From contig NC_088302.1 of NCBI RefSeq assembly GCF_032854445.1, positions 23,631,788 through 23,695,787 on the forward strand: a DNA stretch of 64,000 nt. Reading direction: 5' to 3'. Every line of letters starts with the position of its first letter. Position 1 is the first letter of the stretch. Of the stretch, positions 23,556 to 34,530 are shown one piece after another. The notes beneath the pieces are model-generated. The model was not told the DNA's origin, searched no databases, and saw only the letters and a list, made by a program, of their open reading frames with translations. The translations under genes were made by a program, and so were the position numbers. Source of the stretch: Liolophura sinensis (Eukaryota > Mollusca > Polyplacophora > Chitonida > Chitonidae).

Positions 23556-24755
23556 ATAAATTAAACAACCCACTTGATTTCACCACAGTGGTCACGGCCT
23601 TGACCAAGTATATTATGTCCGCTGTTTATACGAAAGGAAACGTCAGTGACTATCTGTCCTATTTGAATTACATTTGAATGGATATTCTGGCCGTGGGACT
23701 TATATTAGGCACGTGTCAGTAGCAATCTATTTTTTTCTGTACAACGAAAGTGCTTGGGGAGGATTGCCTTTTACATTATCCTGTTTGGGACACATTTGGT
23801 TGTATATGCTGGCTGTTTCTTAGATTTAGTCGTGTCTTTTCTATTGACTTCTGAATATAGTGTTGCCTTCCACGAGTTGGCACCTCACCCCAGAGCACGC
23901 ATATCTCCAGGAATTCATTACACAGTGTTTAACGACCGTGGTCACAGCTTGTTTATATCACGTCAGACTGATTGATTTCTCACAAGCTGTTCGATCTCCA
24001 CGTGTGTGTGTGATTAAGGCCTGTTATGAGCTGACACAATGCTCTCATCCTTATGCCACAAGGTCCAAGCTGCCGCGATAAAACCAAGATAAACAATTAG
24101 GCCTGTAATGACTTCGTGCTTGCGGCTGGCAGAACAGCTTGTGTCCGTGTGGAGCCATGCTCATATGCATGTATAGGTTTCAAAATTGCTGCTTTACGTC
24201 AAATGTAGGTCAATATGAATACAATAACTGTAGCTCACGCGTGTGTTTTAACAGCTGGACTCCTGCAATTTTTGCTGCTTTATAACTGTGGCGGCGCGTG
24301 CTGAATTATTCAGCAGCGTAACCATAATGTATTAAATATACACGTAATATCGGTATTTTGCAGCACTGCCATAATAAGTTAGGTATATAGATTACACGTA
24401 ATATCAGTATTTGGGGGAAATTCCCTGGCTCATTTTCGCTTTTAAAATTGAAAAATTAACTCCAGTAATGTTAAATCCAACAGTTGTATAGGAGACACTT
24501 ACAACGCTAGATTATCAATTTTTAAAATTTTAGAAATTTAACATTCTATGAAATGTGGAAGAATATGTTGAAATCTAAAGCTATCTAATGTCAAATTAAC
24601 ATATGTTGATTTCCATACCTTCATGATGTTTTTCACTTGCAAACATTCACTACCCGTCGCAACATATTATCATCTTTACAACCATATTTAACAGAACTCA
24701 ACATATTGTATGAGTTCAACAATGTTACAAAATGCTGACATTTGAACATTTAAGG

Positions 24756-25100
24756 GTTTATTTATTTACATGTATTTATTGATTTGATTGAAGTTTACGC
24801 CGTTCTTAAGTATGTTTCACTTATACGACGGCGGTAAGCATTGTGGTGAGAGGAAACTGTGCAGAACCCGTGGGAAACCCAGATTCATGCAGGTTGCTTG
24901 CTACCCAATCCCAAGAATGTATACACGCACGCACGCACGCACGCACGCGCGCGCGAACACACACACACATACACGCATACATACATACATACATACATAC
25001 ATACATACGACCAGAGGGAAAGCCAGCAAGAGCTGACAGTCGCATTGGTGACCGACTTCAGCGATAACACCCTTACCACTAGGCCACCGAGCCACCCTTC
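24756..25100 (-). mobile_element. Family 1 SINE split by a microsatellite
   Basis: Tail and body at 24756-24900, then (ACGC)n, (AC)n and (ATAC)n at about 24923-25010, then the rest of the body and a degraded head (AGAGGGAAAGCCAGCAAGAG...) to about 25100. Confidence 0.75.
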
Positions 25101-25130
25101 CCACCGTATCTCGCACGAAGTTATATACGT

Positions 25131-25222
25131 TTTATTTATTTATTTATTTGATTGGTGTTTTACGCCGTACTCAAGAATATTTCGCTTATACGACGGCGGC
25201 CAGCATTATGGTGGGTGGATAA
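25131..25222 (-). mobile_element. Family 1 SINE, tail half only
   Basis: TTTATTTATTTATTTATTTG followed by a near-consensus body up to CAGCATTATGGTGGGTGG. Confidence 0.85.
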
Positions 25223-26798
25223 CCAATAAGGTCGCATGTCGAATACAGTTAAAACTAATTCGGTTGTGGTTATGAAGTCAGTTATGAGGCGTTGCCAAGC
25301 ACCCTGCGAAAGACTGTGGGTTCCTACTCTCACTTACCTGCCATTAGCTGTTTTATATGTTAAGCCTTGTTGAAGACGACGCAAAACCCCCTATCAAATC
25401 AGTCAACATTTGCAAATAAAAGAATGTGTATTTCTGCACCAATACAGGTGCGTGATCTACCTCCCAACTCCACCCTTATAATGCACTGTACTGTAACACA
25501 CCTAGCGCAATTACCAAACCAAGAATAGAAATGTAGAATTGGCTTTCTGCAGTAAAGCATTTATTCCAGAATGCATAATCACGTTACTCTGTAAACACAC
25601 TATCTCCCAGATCATTACAGCTTAAAAAGAGGCTTTAATAGACACCAAACAATTTCCTTTAAATCAACGATACATCATTGAAAGCTTACTTTTGTCCAAG
25701 TTACCAACACTAGAGAAAATTAAATCCACTTTAAAATTCGATTGATTTAAATGAATGTTGAATGACGATCCTCTTAACAACCATTTAACGATAACCCAAA
25801 TGTTAATGTGGGGCAAGCAATGTAACTGCTGAACACTGTTTTTTGTCCTGTCATATGCATATTGAACAGAGACAGCACCTTCTGGATGGAAAATCTGCGT
25901 CTGACCACACAACAGATGTAGCGGCCACACTTTTACTAGCAATGTAGATGTTACTCCAATTATTAATATTTCCCGTTTATGCTGTTATATATCAAATAGT
26001 CTAAAAGTTAAGAGTCTAAACGTCTAAGGCCATGTCGACTTCATTCGTTTAAAATAACCATTAAAATATCTGTATATATTGTTTGAGTTATCTAGTTGAA
26101 CTGTACTATGCATTAGCCCCACCCCAAGCTGTATAATTTCTGTGCACTTCTGTTATTTTTTCTTCAGCCTTCTGCACTGCACCCCAAAACTGTATTGCAC
26201 ATATCGATGACGATTAGCACTATGATTTACGCCCACAGCTAACCTTGATCAAAAAAGGTTAAACAAAAAATACTAGAATGTTGATGGAATGTTGAGGTAT
26301 AAACAATACATGACCTTCACTTTTATGGGTGAAGGGAACTGGAAATTCCACGGTATACAATTGTGTACGGCTTACATTCATTTGCTGCAACCATATGAAA
26401 TGGACAAGGCACTCGTAGTTTTCCTCGATTTCTTCTATATTCAGAAAGATGGTCGCCTCAACATAAGTGAAATACCATTAGATAAAGACCATCACCACTG
26501 AAATAAACAAGTATAGATAAACTATACTATAAATTGTGACCCAGTTACTTGCTGGTGTTCTGCAATTAATGTCCAATTTTCATTCCATTTGACTGATGTA
26601 GAATGGACTGTTAATAAATGATGCGAATAAAGTTTCGAGATAGAGAGCGTACTCGATATGCAATGTAAAAACAAGAGTCAACGAGGGTTCCATGAAACGA
26701 ATGTCCACTTTCTCTGTTAAGTAATACATTTACATACAGGATATATTCTCCACCATACTAGTTTTACAATCGGAACAGTGTCAGTTGGATTTTTTTTT

Positions 26799-26935
26799 CC
26801 TTTATTTATTTGTTTGGTGTTTTACGCCGTACTCATGAATATATCACTTGTAGGACGGCGGCCAGCATTATGGTGGGAGGAAACAGCTGGATTTGAACCC
26901 GCGCCCTTAGTGACCGATGCAAGGCTAGGGTAATG
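26799..26935 (-). mobile_element. Family 1 SINE with internal deletion
   Basis: Tail and body to GGTGGGAGGAAAC, then directly AGCTGGATTTGAACCCGCGC from the head; the middle is missing. Confidence 0.75.
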
Positions 26936-28080
26936 CCTAACAAAACGATATCAGAGAGGAAATGCATTTTATGGATGTTTTGCAATTCTTTTATTTCCCA
27001 CCAAAACACGGGTAATTACGAACTTACACAGTTCACATTACTGGCATAATTATGCGAAAGGCCTATTATTTAAGTTACATCCCATATTAAAATAAACCAA
27101 CAAAAGCCATATTCTATAAAGCCGTGTTCAAAATTTGAACATTTGTGTCCATAGAGAGTACGTCAGAATGCAACACCGATAGTTCAAATATTTACTAATG
27201 ATGCATAAATCAGATTTATTTTTAGAACCAACACGGGTAATATGGCCAAGAGGGGTCACAAATCATAACGAATTAGTTCTTCAAAGTACACTATGTTACA
27301 ACTCCTTGGCGCCTTATTCAATAACAACTTATTTATTATTAACTTACACAGTCACCATCCTTCCCAACAGATGGCTATACATTATAGTTTCTTCCGACTA
27401 TTTCCAATATATTATCGGTTATAATTATATAAGTCATGACCATTTCCAATGAAGTACTTCCCGTTTTCCAAAAAAGGCGACTGTCATATTGGTAAACGGG
27501 ACAACGTCACATAAAAAGCCCCACTACAATAAATTTCACAGAACCTTGTGTCCAACACGAAAACCGATAACGCGAGATAGCGCGAGGTTTTGTTAGAAAA
27601 TTTCTCTCTCTCTAACGTTCGCTTTACATCCCTGTCGCCACAAGCAAACTTTGTGCAGAAATCTTGATCAACACCGAGGTCACATGGGTCACGGTGACGA
27701 GACAGGAAGTGATGTCAGAAAACACAAAAACTCAACTTTTGTGTCTGCTATTACTTCATACTCGTCCTATTTAGATAAAGTATCTACAACATGATCCCAA
27801 CCAATACATGAAGCAATTTTATAGCTGAATGCTGATTAAATAGCTCCGCGCGAGGGCACCAATAGTGAGGCTAAGCCTAAGCAAGCCGACGTAGGTCGCG
27901 AAGGCTCCAAAGTCAAGCGTGTCTAGAGGTGGCAGTGATGTAAAGCGAGCGTAAAGAGCGGCAAATGTCCTGTAAGGAGCGTGCAAAATGACAACCTTAC
28001 AACCCACACAACTAACGCCTCCACCCTCACCACCACCATCACCACCACCCTCAACCCCCACCCTCCGCATCATCAATCGT

Positions 28081-28254
28081 CTAGGAGCTCAGTTCACGTC
28101 CTCAAAGATCACCGGTGTCTCGGGATTTCCCATATCATCTAGGAGCTCAGTTCACGTCCTCAAAGATCACCGGTGTCTCGGGATTTCCCATATCATCTAG
28201 GAGCTCAGTTCACGTCCTCAAAGATCACCGGTGTCTCGGGATTTCCCATATCAT
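28081..28254. repeat. 58-bp perfect triplication at the end of gene B
   Basis: Three identical 58-bp copies at 28081, 28139 and 28197. The rightmost holds the last codons and stop of gene B; the other two lie in its 3' untranslated region. Confidence 0.95.
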
Positions 28255-31200
28255 CTAGGAGTCGGTTCTTGGAATTCACCGAAGCGATCGTGATGGTGGA
28301 GGAGCGGAGTGCCTCTCTGTGGGAGGGAGGGGGCGTGGCGGGCGACTCCATCCCGGCATTCAGGCGGCTTAACCGGCTCTCCACGAAGCGAACCGAGCCT
28401 TTGGGGGTCCGTGGAGGGGTCGTGCTCACGGCTGGAGAAAAGTTCTCCGGCGTGAAGGAGTGGGCCATCATGACTCTAGAATTACGGCCACTGGGCGGCC
28501 CAAACCGAGACTGAGGCCGACTATCCGTGAAGGGTTTCTCCGAGGGCACCACATCAGGCTTTCCCATGTTTCCTTGGGATTTTCCCATGTCCTCCTTGGG
28601 GTTTTCTACGTCCCCTTTGGTTTTTTTCTGGTCCGCTCTGGCGTTTTCGACGCCCGCTGAATTTTTTCCTTTGGGCTTTGAATTTCTTTTTTGGACGGAA
28701 ACCTTGGTGGTCTTTGGTCTGTTTTTGCAATAAACGAACAGCATATACCCCCCAAGTATCAGTAAAATTAACCCTGCAAGGCCCCCGATTACACCCCCGG
28801 CTATAGCCCCGCCTGATGGGCCAGTGTCAATGACGACCACAGGAGCTGCAGTGGTAGGTAGCTCGGCTGAAAAGGAAGAAGCAAAATTAAACCCCAGACA
28901 TCAATATGGTCTTACACACTCCAAAAATAGTCTCTTAATTTTCACAGAAAGTTTGTTATCTGAAAGATGCTAGAATGTATTCCGTTATTATAACAGAGTA
29001 TAATATGGCATCTTCAACATAACATCCGGTAGGTCTAATACGATCTTTACTTTGATTTAATACAATATTTGTGCTATATTTAACAGAATAATCCACTGCA
29101 ATAACAGAATGACGCAATTTTTTTTAGCATCAAACGAATAACAGATTTTCTGTTAAAATTGAACAAAATGTTTTTTGAGAGTAGGTATATAGTAGGATTT
29201 CTACAGTTTTTACGTTAATCGATATTACTGTTACAAATCTTCATTAATAAATGTATACAGTTCATCTTATGAAGGATAGGGGGTGATTACGCAGGAATAT
29301 CGAAATATATAGCGTAATTAGCAAGCTACTGGACATTATAAAAACCTTCTTCGTGGTAGATGCAACGGTCTCCATCGTAAAACAATAAACACTGGTTCTT
29401 TCTTTTTTAAATACCGCAATTGTATACCATGTCGTTACTCTCTGCATTGAACAATCAAATATTTTCCATAATTGCCAGTAAATGGCTCTAAGTCATCATA
29501 AATTGAATAAGGGGCCTCCGTGGCTCAGTCGGTTAGCGCGCTAGGACCCAGGAGTCTCTCACCATTGTGGTCGCTGTGAGTTCAAGTCCAGCTCATGCTG
29601 GCTTCCTCTACGGTCGTACGTGGGAAGGCCTGCAGCAACCTGCGGATGGTCGTGGGTTTCCCCCCAGGCTCTGCCCGGTTTCCACCCACCATAATGCTGG
29701 CCGCCGTCGTATAAGCGAAATATTCTTGAGTACGGCGTAAAACACCCATCAAATAAATTAATAATAAATACTTAAGTTGAATAAGCCATCTATCACTTCT
29801 TGTTGCATTACATTTTCCTTAGGAATAGTGATCGTTCATAAATTACATTTTAGACAAAAAAAATACTGTCCCATTCTTCAAAAAGAATGTACTAATTCAA
29901 ATAACCATCAAGTCGTAAATATGACATGCCAAGAAAGGCCATGGAGGGAAGAGAAAATTTTTTTTTCAAGGCTGAAGAGAAAAATATAATAATTAACATA
30001 GGGGTCAGCATAATGCACAAATCTAACTTAGTACCTGCCGCCATGTTTGTATTTTTGTTCCCATTTTCCACTAATACACAGGTAATTCCCACTACCACTA
30101 CTGTCTCCCACTACCTTACATCTCCTGCGGGTTGGGACAGTTGCAGGGATAGCACTATTCGTTGTGTTGTTGTTTTTTTTGTTTGTATGAATGTGTATAG
30201 CTTCTCTTTTTAAACTACATGTACATGGTGCTTTATCTTGTTTTGTATATATTCATGTATTTTTTTATTGGACTTTGAAGTATATGTGTCCTATATATTT
30301 GTTTTCTCTGCGAAGGCCTCGGGGAAGAACGGTTTCATTGGCCAAACTGACGAAACTACCTTCAATAAATAAAGATATTATTGTTATAAAGCTCATAGCC
30401 ATTGCTTTTTTCTTAAGAACAATTCACTTATAGGATGTCAGTTTCTTTTATGGGTGGAGGAAAAAGTGTCGAGAGCGAATTGTCGTTCCTTTTAGAAAGC
30501 GCCTGATAAACTAGCAAGTAACTGACACAGAAACTTTCATCCTAAAGAGCCAGTACGGTGCATATGTCAAAATTTCGATGAGAGCAAGTGAGTTCGTATG
30601 CAATGAAAACAATTAAAGAGTTTTTCGCATGTGGGCTGTCATTGGACTCCACCAAGGCGTCAAGAAACAGCAAACACCCAGTAGAGCCTTGGCTAATATT
30701 TTTGTCGAAAATGTTTCTCTCTTCAAAGAAGTATTTCCCCTTACATTCTACCGTTACGGATATATGCCACTTTTTACATAATTTCATAAACTTTTTATTG
30801 TGGTTACTTAATATTCTTGAGTTTTGGATTTGATTTATTTGATTGCCGTTTTACGCCATATGTATGTATATATGTATGTCTGTTTGTATGTATGTATCGT
30901 ACTTGTTTTACATCGCATACTCAAAAATACTTCACTTACACGACGGCAGTTAGCGTTATAGTGGAAGTTTTGAAAGTTTGTGCAAGTATACCAAACTGAG
31001 TTTCAAAACGAATCGAGGCACTCCGACTTCCTTAATCCATAAATCTGGTTGCCAACAAATAAATGAAAAATTCTTGAGCGTTGCTTTAAATCTGTAAATC
31101 AACGCTTTAAATAATAGTCAAATTAAAGCTTTAAATGAATAAACAAAGAATATAAATCTGTTGCGTTACACGAATTCCACACCAGACTTTGGCATACCTA

Positions 31201-33751
31201 AGGTTCCTTGGGTGAATTCCAGCTCCAGCCCCTCGTCGTCCGATATTATTGAGTCCGTCTGGAAGTAGAAGAAAGCAAACTGCCCTGTTGTGGTGACGGA
31301 CGGGGTGGAATCTCCACACCATTTCACTAGACTGGTGTAGGAGGGATCGTGCCCTGTTTGTGGAATTAGAAGAAATTAATATAAAAAAATTATATGATTA
31401 AAAACCAGTGTTTTTATTTTCTTTTTTTTTTAAGTCAGCTTGGGGGAATCAAATTTCTTCAACAGTTGCGTTGATTGCAATTTTTGTTAAAAGACTTTTA
31501 TTGTTAAAAACGCACCTAGAAGGTTTGCAGGTAATATTATCAACCTATCAGAACAATAGCCTGTCAGACTTAAGTGATATAAAAGTGAAAGGAAACATAA
31601 CATAAAACTGCAGTCCAATCAGAATTACTTAATATTTTCTTAGATTTTTGCTCACTGAATATTATCAAAATAATAGAATTAAATCATTTAACTGTATTTT
31701 AATCAGTCAAACAATCAGCAAAAACAAATAAATATTATTCCCATTTGTATTTCCGCAGAAGCTCAATTACTTTTCGCTTTTCTTGCAATTTAACAAGGGT
31801 TGCATAGCAGTATTTTTTTTAAAAATAGGACATGCATAAATCACTGTCATATTTTACACTGGCTTACTTACTGGTGATTCTTCTGTAAGGTGTTGGGTTA
31901 CTAAGGACAGGATGAAGTTGGACTTGTATTCGAACAGGGGGGCATTGCATTTACCAGACTACAGTCCAACGGAATGTAGTGCTTACCATCCGAGGCGAAC
32001 TTACCATCATAAATCTCCACGAAGTCCCGAGTGCACGTGGACGAATCATCTACTTTGTCAAGGCTAGAGTTAAGTACCCGGATCTTGATAGGAATGGTAA
32101 CGTTCTCCGCCGTAATTCGAACTCCGCACTTAAAATTTCTGGAACACAAGAGTATTAATGTGTAAAAACCAAAGTTGTACGTACTCACAAAAAGTAATGT
32201 GCATGTAACTATCGATGTTAACAAGTTAACTTTTAGAGATGTAAACCCGAAAGAAAAAATGAAAAAATTATGTAATCGTTATGCTAATATGACAAATCTT
32301 CATTAGAAAACATGGCCTTTTATTCCGAATTGGAGTAATTTGGTACGTATTGGAGCTGGAAAGAACAGTACTGGTATTTTATGTCACGTGCTTCTCGATC
32401 GAACAAGGCGGCAGCAGTGAAAGTGACCTTCGCTGCCAGACGTAATATAGATCCACTTACACTGGATAAACCATTGGGGTAACTTGGTGTCCTGAGGTAT
32501 GTGGTGGAAGCCTGATAGGCAGTCAGGTCTGTCACAATGCCGTCATAGCATGTCTCTGGAAACGAAATCAACAGATGTTTGGTATGGTCAGAAGACCACA
32601 AATATAGAAACGTGTACCTCTCTGTTACCACAGCTAAAATGCATTAGACAGAGGTTTCCATAAGTGTTAACGCTGTAACTCAGCATCTAAAGATTGATGG
32701 GTAATAAGCATGGGTATCGACGTTGTTCAAACTCTAAGAAAGTAGCCATAAAGCTATGAACATAGGTTGACCTTCAAAATCCGGACTTTCCTATGCTAGT
32801 ACTGTGATGGTTAGCCTATCTAGGAGCCTCAGAGGGTCATCACTCTAAGTTCTTATCCCTCTGACATCTTATAACCTTTCTCCAATAATGCAATACTTCC
32901 ACATTCAATAAAATAGTTAACCTTCCAAAAAATCACGAAAATTTTTGGGAACCTTTGCCATTCAGTATCATTACCCGACAACGACCCAACTGTAGGTTCT
33001 AGACCAGTGAAGTGTAATGAATTGCAACTAACATCAATGCATTTTTTTACGTAGGGAAGGTCTACGTTGTATAGACAATCATGAGTTCAGATTTTACCGG
33101 TAATACATGTGACTATTTGACACACTGTTGTCACTGCTCGAGTTTTATCCTCTATGCTGCCATTTCACAATGCCATTTAGCTGACCTTGATAAGGGTTCT
33201 ACACCTTGTTACGGATCAGTGGATGCCCGAGGAAGTGATTCATTAGGCAACTAACAAATGTAAACGGTCGGGTCCCAAAAGGGCCACCAAAACACTAAGT
33301 AGATATCCTGTTCGAACGTTCGAGTTTATGCACTTCTCACCCACCATATTGGGTTACTTTGCTTAGAACTGAACACTTACAAGGTTGTTTCGTCAATATC
33401 TCGACGGTGTCTAATTACGTTAGGCCGATAAAAAGAATAGCATTTCTTCACTATATAGAACGCCATCCTAAAGACACCAAACATCTAGCGTCCTACTTCG
33501 TCATAGCATGCTGACATTAGGGTGACCAAAGATTGGCTGAAGACTGACACCCGTTTTGTTTAACGTCAAACCAGGGGAATAAAAATCTTCAGCATGACCG
33601 GACTCGGGATCGAACCCGGGTTAACCGCATATACAAGAGGGACACTCTAATATCTAGGCAAGCCAACTGTGGCGTTTAACTTACCGGCAGCAAGTGTCTT
33701 CGGCACACCATACATTAGAACCAAACTCAGGAAGCAGCTAATCCACGACAT
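28205..33751 (-). CDS. Gene B: single-CUB type I membrane protein, paralogue of gene A
   Basis: Exons: 33685-33751 (signal peptide MSWISCFLSLVLMYGVPKTL), 32461-32555, 32005-32138, 31198-31353, 28205-28866. The CUB domain has four cysteines and the signatures RTPSYPNGLS, FKCGVRI, DFVEIYDG and WCGDS. The last exon gives a short Pro/Thr stalk, a glycine-rich transmembrane helix (GGVIGGLAGLILLILGGYML) with GxxxG-type spacing, then a Lys/Pro/Ser-rich tail of about 175 residues ending FEDVN. There is no PPxY. Total is about 370 residues. The third exon is 134 nt, as in gene A, and phases match A except at exon 2. There the strong GTAAGT donor leaves phase 0 while exon 3 needs phase 2. One surplus T at 32461, or a weaker donor at 32371, would explain this. 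Ligand and function are unknown. Confidence 0.78.
29513..29768 (+). mobile_element. Full-length tRNA-derived SINE (family 1, reference copy)
   Basis: The most complete copy in the window. The head (29513-29600) is tRNA-like: GTGGCTCAGTCGGTTAGCGC resembles an A box and GAGTTCAAGTCC a B box for RNA polymerase III. A conserved body follows (TGCGGATGGTCGTGGGTTTC, GGCCGCCGTCGTATAAG, GAATATTCTTGAGTACGGC in near-consensus form), then an AAATAAAT-type tail. The layout matches the Meta-type SINEs known from molluscs. It lies between gene B exons 4 and 5. Confidence 0.9.
30418..30470 (-). mobile_element. Family 1 SINE body fragment
   Basis: ATTCACTTATAGGATGTCAG and TTTATGGGTGGAGGAAA match the middle of the element. 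Confidence 0.5.
30825..30970 (-). mobile_element. Family 1 SINE fragment expanded by (TATG)n
   Basis: TTTGATTTATTTGATTGCCG, a TATG-rich expansion, then CTCAAAAATACTTCACTTAC and ACGACGGCAGTTAGCGTTAT. In the last intron of gene B. Confidence 0.65.
33470..33668 (-). mobile_element. tRNA-derived SINE of a second type
   Basis: Read on the minus strand, the head has TGGCTTGCCTAGA (A-box-like) and GGGTTCGATCCC (a good B box), followed by an unrelated body with GACGTTAAAC. The left boundary is uncertain. It ends only about 15 bases from the gene B signal-peptide exon. It does not fold as an intact tRNA by eye. Confidence 0.55.
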
Positions 33752-33912
33752 GGTCCCTGTGTTGTTAGACTTTGGCGTTATGAAAACTCTGTCAAAACAC
33801 ATAAGGAGATTTAAAATTGCCCGGTGGTAGTTGATTTTCCATGCCACATTGAGCAAAATGCATATAAGTTGGTCGGTAAGGCCAACCTGTGCAGGTCACA
33901 ATTGGTTTAATA

Positions 33913-34120
33913 ATCTATTTATTTATCTATTTATTTAATATTTAACTCCATACTTGAGAAATTTTTCTTAAATGGTGTCGGCTAGTTTTATGAGTGGAGG
34001 AAACCAGAGTACCTGGGTTAAACCACCGACCTTTGACAAGTTACTGACAGTGTGACATACTGATATGAATACCGTAGAGGTGGATATTAAGTCACGCGGT
34101 CAGTGCTCAGTGAGCTATCG
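33913..34120 (-). mobile_element. Diverged SINE, variant body
   Basis: Tail TTTATTTATCTATTTATTTA, then AGTGGAGGAAACCAGAGTAC, GTTAAACCACCGACCTTTGA and CAAGTTACTGAC. The same variant recurs near 58690, so it is a subfamily with its own body. It lies just right of the gene B start. Confidence 0.6.
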
Positions 34121-34372
34121 TAGATAAAATATCTGTACAACTGTACATGATAAATTGTTCCCTATATCCAACTCACTCACGAAATAATAAACAGTAAATA
34201 ATGCTGCCAATATGCTGGACACTCTGTGCACACAAAAATGAGCTTTCATACAACAGTGCATAAGAAATTAACGCTTTACTTATATGACGGCGCCCAGCTT
34301 TGGTTCAGTATTGTGGCTTCCACGCTTGTCTCCTATTCTGACGGTCTGTCTGTTCTATGACATTCGGACCTT

Positions 34373-34530
34373 TTTAGTACGTGGGAAAGTTTTCCAGCCA
34401 CCTGGCGGATGGTCGTGGGTTTCCCCCGGGCTTTGCCCGGTTTCCTCCCACTATCATGCTGGCCGCCGTCGTATAAGTGAAATATTCTTGAGTACGGCGT
34501 AAAACACAAATCAAATCAAATCAAATAAAA
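34373..34530 (+). mobile_element. Family 1 SINE, head lost
   Basis: GTACGTGGGAAAGTTTTCCA through GGCCGCCGTCGTATAAGTGA to a CAAATCAAATCAAAT tail. A short inverted body fragment sits just left, at 34278-34315. Confidence 0.85.

Larger units (their letters stand above)
22531..28080. other. Intergenic stretch between gene A start and gene B end
   Basis: Four SINE copies and several microsatellites, including a CCA-rich tract at about 28017-28060. No exon was recognised. The promoter or non-coding first exon of gene A may lie at its left end. Confidence 0.6.

Noticed and set aside
33599-33668. Possible tRNA gene
   Set aside because: The B box is good, but the A-box region and acceptor stem do not pair by eye and SINE-like sequence follows.
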